Source: Galbula dea (Eukaryota; Chordata; Aves; Piciformes; Galbulidae). Taken from it: a stretch of DNA of 64,000 nucleotides. Positions 23,516 through 36,540 of the stretch are shown here, one piece after another. The notes beneath the pieces are model-generated. The model did not search any database, was not told the DNA's origin, and saw nothing but the letters and a program-made list of their open reading frames with translations. The stretch spans positions 273,375 to 337,374 of the forward strand of contig VWZX01006564.1 of assembly GCA_013399015.1 (NCBI GenBank). Direction: 5' to 3'. The first letter of the stretch is position 1; each line of letters begins with the position of its first letter. The translations under genes were made by a program, and so were the position numbers.

Positions 23516-23529
23516 ATAGCATAGCCTTC
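23516..23529. repeat. Right copy of the 14-bp target-site duplication
   Basis: Identical to 23436-23449. It directly follows the GAT tail; the bases beyond each copy differ, which fixes the repeat at 14 bp. Confidence 0.9.
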
Positions 23530-26270
23530 AATGCAGCAGGAGAAAACTGAAGAAAAATGAAACATTTATCATATCTGGTATAATAAGAGATCTTGTCCCA
23601 GACCTCTTTGCAGTACAGTATTACTATTAAGATCATTGTGCAAGGCAACTTCCACCACCATACTGGAGGAGAACCCACTAGAAGAATAGAAGCACAGGTT
23701 TCAGCATTGCTGCAATATTTTGCACAGCTCTTGTGAAATGAAAAAGATCCAAATGTATTTTATCATGCTGCTTACTGACTGATCTCCATTCCTCACTTTC
23801 ATGTAAATTTTGATCACGAATGCCCTTGCTTATGGAAACTAGATGCTATTAACCCAGTTCTTTTTTCTCTTTCTTTTTTTCCCCTCAATTTTATCAACAG
23901 CAGTTTCTCTCTAAGTTCCACCTAGATGATTTGCTTTACTAAAGAATAATATAAAGTATTATCTTTGATGAAAAAAACATTGAAAAACCTGTTATTTGCT
24001 CATCCTCAATATCAAGGCATTCTTTGCCTTGAAAATACTGAACAATCTATATTATAATACCACGGTCAAGTTATGCAAAAACATTTAATTTAGTTAATAT
24101 ATTCAAAGAATGTTGTTATTGTCCTTTAGACCAAAAATATACAGCTGCATATATTGCTACTTCTGATATCTTCTTACTTTTTTTCTTAAAAAGAAAGATA
24201 TTAATGAGGTTTGACTCTTTAATTGTTCAAGGCAATAATGATATCTGCCAAGAATCCAGCTGCAGTGTCTCGGTATTTTACAATTCTTGAACAATCTCTT
24301 ATTTTCAATTTTTTATTGCTTCTCTTATGTAAAACTCACCATAAACACAAGAAATTATCTGCAGACCCAACTGCTAACAAATTTAAGTATTTTCAAAATC
24401 TACATTTAAAACATTGATCACATATAACAGGACATTTTAGATTTTTTTTTCAAAGCCTCCTCCACCAAAAAGCCCCCATTAAAGTAACATAACAGAGCTA
24501 GACTACTCCATATTATTTGTATTTGCCTAATGCACAAAATATACCAAGTAACTGAACATTAAAAGTTGATTTTATGTCCATGAATTTCAAAGGATTTTTT
24601 TAGTGTAGATCCCAAGAATTGCCTTTCATTCAACCACAGATTCAGGTGAATTTGAATTAATCACTTTTTTATTTCATTACCTTGAAATTTTATCAGTAAA
24701 GAAAAAAAATCCAATTTATAGTGCTTTTATACAGATATAGAAGTTTACACTTGAATGTTGTCTGAAATATTAGACTCAAACATAACCTTGTAAATAGGGG
24801 CTAATTCCATTAATTAGAAATTTGTCCAATAAATATTTAATTTACTTGGACTTCGGTAGTGCCACAAAGAATTGACAAATATTTCTAGTAACTTGTCCCT
24901 GGTAACTATGAAATGTCATCCACACAGTTATATTAGATAGAAAATCAATCTCCATCAGTTAATTTAATAGAATCACCTACCTGCTTCTCTAGTTTGATAT
25001 TTTAGTCTACATTAATTTCTTTTCTGCACTGTTAACAATTCTTTCCAACTATGTTACATTTTAAACAAAGCTGAAAGCAAGCATAGAGAAAAAGAAAATA
25101 TGAAAGCATTTGTATATGCCCACAGTCAGAACAGGATATTTAATGTAGTTTTTTTCCTGTTCCATCTATCAGTTGCCTAGCCTGAAGGCAAGGCATGGAA
25201 AAGAATATCATGCTGACAGTAGAATCTGGAAACATCATGATTACTAAGTTCCCTGGACTTTGCTGTATCACTTGGAGTTTTTAACTTGACTCTCTCTCAA
25301 AGGGTCTGTGGTACCAGCAGCAAAATAAGTTTTGAAGAAAATTGAAGCCTGTAACATTGCAGGTGAGGTAACTTACAAATTACTAGCAGCTTCAAATCAT
25401 TTTCTCTACATAGTTTTCTTGGAATCAATTTCATTTGTTCCAAGGGACTACAAGAGTACCAATTACTGAGCTAGAAGATCTGGAGAAAAATAAGATCAGA
25501 GAAGAGAATGGATGTTTAAAATGTGAAAACCTAATATTTTCTATGATAGAAAACAAAACTGAAGCCAGGTTTTCCTCATGCTAGATAACTAAGATACAAG
25601 AAAGATGAAAAAGGCTTTATCAGCAATGATTCTGGCTCTAGCTGTTCTTGTATTTTTCATTTCATATAGTGTTTTATTTTGAATTTTCTACTAAACAGCA
25701 GAAACAGTTACAGGGGACATATAGAAGAACAAGAAAGATTTATTTTTCTCTTTTGATCTAAAGCAAATTTTTCCCTTCTCTTTTGTAGGTAAACTCAGCA
25801 GAGGAATGAAAAACAACTTAAAAATTTTAAAAGTTCAACTAAAAATAAACCCTGAAACATACTTCACATATTTGTTAAATAGAAATTAGTATCACTCTTA
25901 TATATAAGAAACATATAGAAAATACAATCTTATCATCTGAATGCACATAGATACTTTAACTTTTAGGTTCTGTAGAGAATCAAATACCTCCAGTATCATG
26001 CCTCTGTCTGTTAACTGTAAAACTGCTAACTTTGGTTTCTCATCTTTGATGTGTCTTTACATTGAATGAGATATTTACTAAGAAAATATGTTCTTGGGAT
26101 ACATAAAAATTCATTGCTAATGCACTTAAAAATGACAGGTCCCATGTCCTATACTTTTCACTAGAAAGAAAAATCCATTGTAAATTTCCTTTCCACTTTT
26201 AAGGTATGTTACCTATGGTGACCATGAGACATCTTCAAACAGGCTATCAACAAAGGCAGACCTTTTTATG
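23530..26270. other. AT-rich stretch, nothing recognised
   Basis: No further copy of the LINE, no CR1 and no convincing gene. The minus frame 23385-23678 (97 codons) simply reads through the LINE insertion and its flanks. Confidence 0.45.
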
Positions 26271-26325
26271 TATAGAATCATAGAATTATCAGAGTTGGAA
26301 GGGACCTCAGAGGCCATCTAGTCTA
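26271..26325 (-). mobile_element. Very short CR1 3' end
   Basis: TATAGAATCATAGAATTATC, GAGTTGGAAGGGACCTCAG and GGCCATCTAGTC. Homology stops after about 55 bp. Confidence 0.9.
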
Positions 26326-28246
26326 TGTAAGACTATATTTTAAATATTTTATAAATATGTTATATTTCCTGGTTTGTAACATACTTTTCATTTTCAGAAA
26401 AAAAATCAAGGAAAGAATGTAGTATAGAATAAAAAATACAATCAACCAAAACCAAAAACCCCAATACTAGTACTTTTTCTGACTAATAAGAGCTGCTTAT
26501 TGTGTTTCAGTTAATACAGTCATCTATCCTCCCATAAATGCACTCACAGACCATCAATGCATCACTGATAATTTATTAATGGCAGAATGACTTTGACAGT
26601 CTTGCAATTTTCTAACTGAAGACAAAAGGATTTGATGATCACTCCATCATCATCATCATCAACCTAAACAAAATCTTAAGTTCTCCCAACTAAAGCAGTT
26701 CTGTTCAAAAAGTTCTCATGCCTCATAAACATGAAAGCCCTCCATGAAAACATTCCAGTCCTTTAACACACCAAAATGTAACCTGATATAAAATCTTTAT
26801 TTATTTAGTAGCTTTGTTAAAGGTTTTATAGGCATTATGTTTAAAGTCCTTCTCTAGCCATTGGAAGTTTTCAACATCAATTTGAGCCTTCACATACAAA
26901 AGACAAGATGTTCTCAATCCTTATTGCCAGACTATATTTGAGCAGACTCAGAATGCTTCCAGTCAAAACAGATATCTGGGCTAGATCATATTCTTCTCTA
27001 GAATCAGGCAATTTTCACTCCCCATGCATTCCAAACATCATGTTTCTCCATTGTTTGCAGGGAAAGATGATATTTGAACTGAAGTGCTTCTGTAAATTCA
27101 TGAAGTTATATCTACTTATCAAGCATGCATTGTCCTAAGTTCTGAAGCTAGGGAGATACACAGGATATTCAGACAAAAATTTTACATTACAAAATGTTCC
27201 CATTCCAAAATGATAATCAGCTGACACTGAATTTTGGAACAGAGATATCTCTGAAACAAGGGAACTCCATATATCTTCACCAAATACAGGGGAATTTCTT
27301 CAACCAGCACATATCTTTAGTCTGATTCACAAATGCCATGGGAATACCAGGAAGCATGGTAGCACCTGCATATGACTAACACGAAACTAGATAACACTTG
27401 AGACAAAGCACAGTGTTAAATACATTTATTGTTCTTTCATGAAGATAATTGCACTACTCAAAAAATTTGGCTGATATCCCTGCAAAGACATTCAGCAATA
27501 AGAGAACATTGAATGTCATAGTAACTTTGACTGAAATGCTGTTTATGTTTTATGTTACTTACCTATCACTTTTATAAATTGAATGTGAAAATGACCTTGA
27601 TAGAAGGATATTAGCCTCCTGTTTCATTGCTGCACCTACATTTTTAAGTCATGCTCAAGAGAATATAGGTATCTTCTCATTTTGTAACACTTAAGTTTTT
27701 CAATTATATTTAGCTAAAATACTGCCATAACTTCAAAGAGAAAGAAAATCATATGCTAATGTATTCTATCACATCCACACTGGACAGAGGTTTCAGACTA
27801 AAGATTCTTGCTTGCGATGAAGCAGTCAAAAAACTGTTAAGAGTTTCACCACCCCTAAAGGAATAATGATGTCTCTGATAAAGTCAAAACATATTTGGAC
27901 TGTATAAACTTCTCTAAGGAAACAGAAAGGCTTAGTGTTTTTTCATTTTCACCTTGTCATGCTTTGTGAAGAGACATGCAAGTATTTATTTGAATATTTA
28001 TTAGGTCTCAAAATAATTGAAAGTCCAAATTGGATATTGAAAAAATAATCCAGCTTTGAAAAGTTGGAAATAGCACAGCATATCTGCCAATCACTGTCTC
28101 TAAGCTCTTTAAAAATCCAGTGGAAAAGCCAACAGTGGTTGCTTTTCATCTAAGATATGCTTTTTCAAGCAGCTATCTGACTCAAAATATCTAGCCACAA
28201 AATTAACTCAGTATCAGAAATATTTCTTGAGCTTTGTTTGATTGTG
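26326..28246. other. AT-rich stretch, nothing recognised
   Basis: A (CAT)5 run lies at 26645-26659. It is not followed by the 3' UTR of the left-edge LINE, so I read it as a plain microsatellite. Confidence 0.45.
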
Positions 28247-28334
28247 TAGGGAATCCTGCTGTGGCAGGGGGGTTGGACTAGATGATCTTTCTAGGTCCCT
28301 TCCAACTCCTAACATTCTGTGATTCTGTGATTCA
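28247..28334 (+). mobile_element. Short CR1 3' end
   Basis: TAGGGAATCCTGCTGTGGCA, GGGGGGTTGGACTAGATGATC, CCCTTCCAACTCCTAACATT, and the tail CTGTGATTCTGTGATTC. Same subfamily as 5461 and 15257, opposite strand. Confidence 0.95.
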
Positions 28335-31300
28335 GAAAATCTGGAGGCAGCATAACTCTGTGACAACACTTGTCAAGGAGAAAAAAGAGACAAACGAAAT
28401 CATAACAAACCAAACAGGAAACCTCAGAATCTTGAACTGAAATCAACCAAAATCAAACCAAACCAAACCACCACCACAAGCCATAAAATCAGAAAAAAAT
28501 GAACTCCAGCTTTTTGTAGGAAGATGTTGGTGAGTTCAAGTTTCACTGGGGAACAAATACTGCTTCATGGGTCATGCATCTGAGAGTCTACAAATTGCAC
28601 AGCCAGCTACTGGTTTAGTATTTACTCTCCTCAGGTAACAACTCTCACTCTGTTTAGAAAATAGAATACATCCAGTATTTAAGCTGTTAATATCATGATT
28701 TTGATGGTAAATTTCTCAGGCTGTAGAAGTTTGTCATTATTAATCCTATTAAGATATATACACTTAAAAAAGAATAATTGTGCAACAATGCAAGCAACCT
28801 TTTTCTACTCTTTTATTTTTCCCTGCTGATTCTGATTTGCTTCCTTTTATCCTTTGCTGCCTCTAATAGTTGCTACTGTCTCCTAGAACTACAAACACTG
28901 TCCTTCATCTTTTCCAATACACCAGAGAAAACCAAAACTCTATAATCAAACATAAATATACAAGTATATGAAAAAAGTTTGTAAACCTTAAATAGCCCTG
29001 GTAGGCACTTGTAATAAAAATGTTAATCTAAAATAAATGGAGAAGTTAGGATAAAATCAGGTTACCTAAAGCATGAAATATGCAGATTTGTCAAAGATAC
29101 TAGAAAGTAAGGATTTCACAGGAATCACTTTAAATTCAAATTGATATACACATGTTAGATTCACAGCTGCTGTCCAGGGAAATAGTATGCTTGGTTTGAA
29201 TGCTTCTGAATGTAAGAGGTTTCAGAAGTTGGGTGTTTTAGCACAATCGGAAACAGAAGTTACAGACTTAATGCATCCAGAAGACTATTCAAAAACCTTG
29301 AAACAAGTATAGGTATTCTATTGTTGCTGTTGATCTACAAGTTACATGTGTGTGATATATATATAAAGACAACAACAAACTTGTGATGGCATTCAAAATC
29401 TAGATCAGAAGAGTTAAAAAAACTAATACAGTAAAACAGCAGTTTTGCACATTCTACTACAGGTGTGGTCCTATGGAAGGATGGAAATGTCAAAGATTTT
29501 TTTTTAAATATGGATATTGTGACTATCTAGGACAGCCAACATGTTACAAGTATTGTTGTGTTCTGGGACCACAGGGTGCCTTTCTTGATGAAAATGAGTT
29601 TTCTGGATGATAGTTACTGCAAATCGGTAGCATAAACTGTTAGTCTTTGAAAATATCTCTCCAAGGTATGCATGGAAATAGGAAGGATTTATATGTACAG
29701 TTAGGGTGGCAGGAGAGTATATGTTATTATTTGGTCCTTTCTCAAGAAGTCTAATAAAGCAAAGATACAGTCTTAATTTACAGAAAACTATCCTCACAAT
29801 AGCAAATGAAAACAGAAATTAAATACTTGAGACTGGCTAAATTAGGGACTTGTGTTTAAGATCTTAGTCTTAAGCCCTGTCATCAGCCTGTGGAAAACAT
29901 GTTGATTAGAAGTCTGAGACTGAAGATGGGATACTGGTGATTCACAAAGGAGTCAATTAATTGCAGAATTAAAGTCTCTATCTTAACAGTTTTTCAGAAA
30001 GGCAGTGAGCACCAAAAGATCATCTTAGTGAAAGACAGATCTGAAAGCACAAAGACGCTAAAAGCCAGCATTCTCAATTTGAATAAGTGGGTACTTCTGA
30101 GATAGAAAATAGGAAGAAAATAAACATTAGCTTCTTTTGGAAAATGTACAGAATCACTGTAGGAAGAAGAATATTTTTCTTTCTTAATGCTGTGAATAAG
30201 ATCATTATTTCATCCCCTTTTTTATTATACTTTTGACTGAAGAACTCATGAAACCCCTGCCAGTTACAAGCATGTACTAGTTCACTTCAGGGCAGACTGA
30301 AATAATTAGATATGTTTCTTTAGTAAACAGAACAGAGAGATAAAGGCATTTCCCTGTTGGTTAGAAGTAATTAAGTATCCAAGTTATAGATATGCAGACA
30401 TTTATCTAGGGAGATTTAAATTGATTTCCAAGTCATATGAAAGACAAAATTACTCCATCTTGGGAAAGATGAACGCTGCAGTTGCTCACATTTGCTCATG
30501 TCTGAAGGCCACTTGTTACATACATAAGAACTCCTAGGACAAATGCAAATGCATAGATTGTATGTCATTGCAATGACAGCTCTTCAGAGGATCGTGCTTC
30601 TGTGTTCAAGGGAGTCTCAGACTAGCATGGAAAATCATATCCTTCTCAATCTTTAATACAAAAGTGTGTATTCCAGCATGTCCTCTCTGTGTCATGTACA
30701 AAAAAGTATACATGAATCATTTGAGAATTCTTGTCATTCAGAGAGAAAGAATGGGGAAGAAAATATATTTGTACATATAGGAATGTCTCCTGCTGGTTTC
30801 TGTTAGGGAAATGCTAAGAAACAAATGGAATGTAATATTTATAAATGTCTTCAATACTTATTAAGGTAGATATTCCAAGGCATTCCAGGCAGAATTGGAC
30901 TATATGGTGCTAGGTATCAGATAAATTTATGACAAAGAACCTTCCCTGCTGAAATTTACAGTCTAATTATAAGAGAAAATAAATGGTACACTATCCTGGA
31001 ACAAGTGGTTATACAGCAGTGGATCTTGGTTTATTGTACCACACTTCATAATAGGCTGTATGTTTTTTCTCAATTACATATCTTAAAAGAAATAAAGTTT
31101 TAATTACGCTGGCATCAAAGCTACTATTTAAAGAAAGGACATGAATATACACTTTATTAATATACTATTAATATATTGTTTCTTGGTTTGTTCTGTTTTG
31201 GTTTACTGTAAAATTCAATAATAAATAGTTGAGAAAGGAAAAGTAATTCCTCTGAATTTTTTGAATGAATATTCAAATGAGTAAATATGAAAGATAATAA

Positions 31301-32186
31301 TAATAAATGGAAATAAATAAAAATAATACATAGAAATACTTCACTAGTTTCTACTGGAAGAAAAAAACACTCAAAAGCTCATTTTGGATCAGAACTATAT
31401 CTAATCTTTCTTTTTCTTCTGGAATGATAGAACTTCAACAGTCTTCTTCATATACCATTTCAGAGTGCATTGTTCAGCAGCAAGTGTCGAGAAACGACAA
31501 ACCTAAATTCAAAATAATCCCTTATTCTTAAGAGAAGATACAAAGTCTTTGTAAAAGACAGTTATGGAGCAGCCAAAATATTATCATCATAGCTGTTCTT
31601 ATTTACAAATGTCAGAAACAAGTGAATACCTCAAATGATCTCAGGTAATATAAAGATTTTTCATGCAGGATATTATTTCTATCCTTATTAAAAGAATGCA
31701 GTCAGTATAAATATGGACTATAAACAGAATGTAGCACATGAAACACCACTTCTTAAAAGTTGGTCCCAGGGAAGTGGAGAAAGGAAGAAAAGTACCAAAA
31801 CAGAACCAAACCTTTATGCAATAATGCATGTTAACAACTTAAAAAAGATTTAACATGTCCAAAATGGAAGTAGAAACAAGAAGGAAAAACAAATTGTTAG
31901 AAAGAAAGAATAATAGATTTTTAATCATTAAAGAACATTTAACATATTATTCATTTTATCTAGATAAAAGAATAAATAAGGCAGACTTGAATAGTATATG
32001 AAATTAAGGTAGTAAAATTTGTTCTTACATATCACTTTCAATTCTCAGCTGATTCCATGAAAGGAAAGAAGTATCTTTATTACACTGTAAACTCACCAGC
32101 CCCCTTTTTATCCTGCCCTTCAAACTAGCTGACACATATGATTTGTTCCTTCTATGGTATCTTACTTGTCCTCTGACAGTTTACAA
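28335..32186. other. AT-rich stretch, nothing recognised
   Basis: An A/C-rich run (AAACCAAACCAAACC-like) lies at about 28440-28480. No dispersed repeat or gene is recognised. Confidence 0.45.
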
Positions 32187-32752
32187 AGTGATTGTCCCTC
32201 TCTACTCGGCACTGGTGAGGCTGCACCTTGAATATTATATTCAATTTTGGGTCACTACTACAAGAAAGACATTGAGTTGCTGGAGTGTGTCCAGAGGCGG
32301 GCAATGAAGCTGGTGAATTGTAAAGAGCACACGTTTTCTGAGGAGCAGATGAGGGAACAGAGGTTGCTTAGTCTGGACACTCAGGGGAGACATTTTTGCT
32401 CTTTCATCTCTATTCTCATTCTCTATCATCTACCTGATAGAAGGTTGTAGTGAGGTAGGGGTCAGTCTCTTCTCCCAGGTAACAAACAATAAGACAAGAG
32501 GAACTGGCCACAAGTTGTGCCAAGGAAGGTTCAGGCTGGATATTAGGATAAATTTCTTCCCTGAAAGAGTGGTTAAGCACTGAAACAGGCTCCCCTGGAA
32601 GTAGTGGAGACACCAGCCCTGGAGGTGTTCAAAAAATACATACACATGACAATTTGTGACATGGTGAAGTGGGCATGGTGGTGTTCAGTCGATGGTTGAA
32701 CTTGATCATTTTAAAGGTCTTTTTCAACCTTAATGATTCTATGATTCAATGA
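32187..32752 (+). mobile_element. CR1 LINE fragment: end of reverse transcriptase ORF and 3' UTR
   Basis: The element enters at CCCTCTCTACTCGGCACTGG, which encodes the LYSALVRLHLEY-type end of the CR1 reverse transcriptase domain. GTCACTACTACAAGAAAGAC follows (YKKDIELLECVQRRAMKLV-like protein), then the C-terminal region and a tail of TGATTCTATGATTC. The reading frame is broken: the + frame 32247-32450 covers only the first part, and a C/T-rich stretch at about 32400-32440 interrupts the usual sequence. The 3' end (GGGCATGGTGGTGTTCAG) places it with the old subfamily at 13487, 34263 and 63322. Confidence 0.93.
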
Positions 32753-34076
32753 TTTACTTTACATTCAATTTCATTGTGCTGAAGAGTGATACTCTAGTTG
32801 CAACATCTTAATAAATATTTTTACAGATAAAATAACAAATATAGAACGTTTAGCTTCAATAACATTTTTATTTAGTCTTCAGGATTTAATAGATTGTTGA
32901 TCATGTGATGGACACTGAGAGTACTGACATTGTTATTTTGCCAAGTGCTACATTTCTTCATAAATAGTCTAAGAGAAATTCAGTTATATTTTTATCAAGA
33001 CACAGATTTTGCCCAAGAAATCACAACCTACTCCATACAAACTGCTCTAGACCAAACATTATTTCAATTTTACAATTTTTCAGAATATTTCCATTGTATT
33101 TATTTATTTTTTTTTAATTTTATGACTCCAATTTAAAATTATTCACGAGATTCTTCTTTTTGTGAAACAGATTTTCTTTCTAGTGATTTTTCAGACATAC
33201 AGTTAGACACAATTCAACTTGCTTTGTGCAACATTATGGGTGATATTCACAGAATGTCAGCTAGGGCATTCAAATTTGCACATAGAAAATAAAAAAATAT
33301 GGGAAGTAAAGGTATGAACTTTAGAGGAAAGACCAATAGGTAATCAAAGTACAAGATATATTCCACCATAAAAGAAGTAGTGTTTTTTTTCAGCAGCAAC
33401 AAAATCAGAAATACTTGGTGTTCTAGATAAATAACTGAATAAAACTATTTTATCACAGTTATTTAATCTGCACTAGAAGTGCATTATCATCAAATGAAAG
33501 TGTAAAATTAAATATCACATTCCTTGAACAACACAGTAACATACATTTTTATAAACCAGATCGTTATAGAGAACGTATTTTTGGATGTGTAATCTTATAT
33601 TGACAGTGCTGTTTAAATGTTTATAAAAGTACTTTGAAACTAGAAAAGCTTAGCAGCCAGAGAATATACAATTTAAAATGGCTTATCAATAGATTATTAG
33701 GAGTAAGACTATTTGCTGATATTTAGATACTCAGAATACAAAAGCAAAATCTGTCAAGCAAATAAGTGAAATTTGCAGTCCTCGGTACGATTAAAACATA
33801 AAATCCACTCAATGACTGCTCAATCAACAAATTTCTTCATATATTCATGAAAGTAATTGAATCTTCTAATGCAGCAATGACAATACCAACAGAAACAATG
33901 GCAATTTATCTTCTAAACAACATCATTACAAAGAATGTCAGTGCTTGAGATTTAAAGTTATCAGTGATCACATTTTTTCTCTAATTCCTGTATAAATAAA
34001 TGCAGAGAACACATAACGGGGAAAGCTATTAAAGTAAGTATGAAAAAAAAAATTGCTTACAGCTTGTTTCCAATAT
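32753..34076. other. AT-rich stretch, nothing recognised
   Basis: No repeat signature is seen between the CR1 tail and the chimeric leader. Confidence 0.45.
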
Positions 34077-34262
34077 AAAGCACATACTGGTATATTTTTT
34101 CTAAACTTAAAACCTCTCAGGTTGTATTATTCATTCTCTTCAGTGAATGAAAAATAAAATGTACAACATTCCCTTTTATAAATCTAGTATATTTTTCATA
34201 TACTAGGTAATCCCATGTTTTATCAACTTTGGAGTTCCTAATTCTAGCTTTCCATATTCAGA
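34077..34262 (+). repeat. Non-CR1 leader of chimeric repeat, copy A
   Basis: About 186 bp of AT-rich DNA that aligns by eye along its length with 63110-63321. Shared blocks include TTATTCATTCTCTTCA, TATACTAGGTAATCCCATG and CTTTCCATATTCAGAACTAC. The usual CR1 sequence at this place (as at 32193-32260) is different, and I see no reverse transcriptase reading frame in it. It runs straight into the CR1 body at ACTACAGGAAAAGC. Origin unknown. Confidence 0.8.
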
Positions 34263-34734
34263 ACTACAGGAAAAGCATTGAGATGCTAGAGTGTGTCCAA
34301 AAAAGAGTAAGAAAGCTGATGAAGGCTCTAGAGAACAAATCTTATGAGGAGCAGGTGAGGGAAAGGAGGTTGTTTAGTCTGGAGAAAAGGAGGCTTAGGG
34401 GACACCTTCTTAGTCTCTATAACTACCTATACTCTCCATAATTAAAAGGAGGTTGTAGCTAAGTAGAGGAGAGTGTCTTCTCCCTATACTTGTAAGATAC
34501 AGCTTCTGCCAGGGGATGTTTAGATGGAACATTAGGAAAAATTTATCCATCAAAGTGTTATCAAGCATTGGAACAGGCTGCTTGGAAAAGTGATTGAGTC
34601 ACCATCCCTGGAGGTATTCAAATAATGTATACATTTTGTATTTAGAGACATGGTTTGTTAGTGGGCAGTGCTGAGTTAACATTTGAACTCTACCTTAAAG
34701 TTTTTTTCCAACCTAACTAATTCTATGATTCTAT
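34263..34734 (+). mobile_element. CR1 body of chimeric repeat, copy A
   Basis: It starts within the ORF2 C-terminal region (YRKSIEMLECVQKRVRKLM-like protein), continues through GAGGAGCAGGTGAGGG and GGAGAAAAGGAGGCTTAGG, and ends at TTCTATGATTCTAT. The frame is broken near 34440. The 3' UTR is worn, so it is an old copy. Confidence 0.92.
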
Positions 34735-36124
34735 CTTGATCTATTAATCAGAGCATGCTGGTCTGTCATGACGTGCCTCCATCTAGACACGCATTGCTTC
34801 CCTTGTTGGCAGCACTGTGCCATTGCCTTTCTTGCATTCCATTTAGAGCTTTCATAAAATGCAGGGAAAATTCTCTGCTTAATCTGAAACTGATTACAGA
34901 ATAAAGATGATACAAAACCACCTAAATTATTTTTGACAGGAATAACAGAGAGAGATTGAATGATTCTTAGAGCTACAATAGAAGTGCAGTGTTCCTTGTA
35001 TCAGAGAAACTTCTGAGACAGCTTTTTCTCTCATATCATCCTTCATCTTATCTTTCTGACTTCCTCTACTTTCCACTACGCTAATTAGAACTATGTGCAT
35101 TTTAAGGCAGGATTTTTTTTCTGTGATGAGCTACTGATATAGTCATTAAAGTATCATTTTTCACAATATTAAAGCCTTTTAAAAGCTTTGACTGAAATCT
35201 CTATACTCCTTCTCAAATAAGATGAAAGAAAGCTGGAAAAAAAACAATTGCACAAACAATTTCTTCTTTGCCATGCAGAGCAAGTCTACATTATTGTTTC
35301 AGTTATACCAGGAGAATGGTTTTGAAGTGGTCATACCCATGCCCATTTCAGTTCAAATGCCAGACATGGATATAAATTGAATTGGGGGGGGGGAAGCTTT
35401 TTATGATGCAAAATCAAATTTTATGTTCTAAGAAGCGCATGGCTAATGGCCTCCAATATCTCATTCAGTCCAGTGGAGCAAAAAAAATACAGTATGAAGT
35501 AAAACCACCCAATGTTTGTAATGATGCCCTCACCTCCTTTCTTTTTCTGATAAGTCTTCTGAAGAGGAGGAGGAATCCTCCTAGAAAGAACTGTAATTCA
35601 AAAACTCCTCCAGCTGAAAAGATGTTGCTGAATCTTTTATAGTGAAAACATTTAAAAATACCTTTTCAAGTTGTGTTTTATATGATATATTGGAATATAA
35701 ACCAAGATATTAATGTACACCTTACTATTTCAAGAAGAGCAGAGAAGAAAGTTCTTAGTTCACCTATCGCGATATGAAATAAAGAACCAAATTATGTCAA
35801 AGAGTGTAGATAAAACTTTCAATTTTACTTCCTCTAAAATCCAAAACACTTGCTCAAAAACTCTAAAACAAAGATAAGCACATGAGCAAAAAAACAATCA
35901 GGGTTTAATTTCTTCAGTAGTCTATACTTTGCTCTGGCAGATAATCAGCAGAGGGAAAGGAAGTTAATTAACAAGAATTGTTCCCGGAGCTCTGCTGATA
36001 TAATTAATAATGTAGGTATACACAGACACAAATCATGAAGAGGAATACTGATTTGTCTTGTATGAAAAGCAAGGGGTAACACCCTTTAGTAACAGAAGTC
36101 TTGACAGGCAGTATCCTACTCCAG
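34735..36124. other. AT-rich stretch with a G10 tract
   Basis: Ten G in a row at 35384-35393 stand out. An acidic Ser/Glu stretch is encoded near 35550 (+), but stop codons lie close on both sides, so I do not call a gene or a pseudogene. Confidence 0.4.
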
Positions 36125-36540
36125 TGTCCTGGATTGAGTTAGAACAGATCTAATTCTTTTCAGTGATTTTTACTTTTCACCTATGTCTTCTAACTGTACT
36201 TTCTGAAACTAACAGCATTTTTTATCAGACAGTGCCTCCTTCTAGTAGTAATATGTTTGGAGTTAGTACCAAGGATTGGTATGCAGACCAAGGACACTGC
36301 TAAATCTTGTGTACCATGTTGGGGGTGCAGAGTAAATGGCCACACCTTCAGGGAGGAGTGGATTGCACAGGTGACCCTAAAATGACCAACTAGGTATTCC
36401 ATTCCATATATGTCATATTCAGTATTAAATGGAGACATTATGAGGGTCAAACTCCTTCGCTCTCACACTCTCTCTTTCTCCTACTCTTTCTTGCTCTGGC
36501 TTGCTTGCTTTCAATCTCACTCTCTCTTTCTGTCCAAGAT
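36125..36540 (+). mobile_element. ERV LTR, + orientation (same family as 42009-42778)
   Basis: It begins TGTCCTGGATTGAGTTAGAA, like a widespread avian ERVL-type LTR family that starts TGTCCTGG. It matches the minus-strand LTR at 42778 in order: the first 25 bp, CTAAATCTTGTG, GTTGGGGGTGCAGA, CAGGTGACCCTAA and AGGTATTCCATTCC. A TATA-like TCAGTATTAAATGG lies at about 36418-36431, followed by a C/T-rich stretch (36456-36535) where R would be. The 3' boundary is uncertain; the end of U5 is either very diverged or missing. No second LTR or internal gene is seen. Confidence 0.8.

Noticed and set aside
26645..26659. (CAT)5 as the tail of a minus-strand copy of the left-edge LINE
   Set aside because: The sequence beyond it (AACCTAAAC) does not continue into the LINE 3' UTR.
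35540..35580. Acidic Ser/Glu-rich coding stretch suggesting a processed pseudogene
   Set aside because: Stops on both sides within a few codons and no recognisable protein around it.
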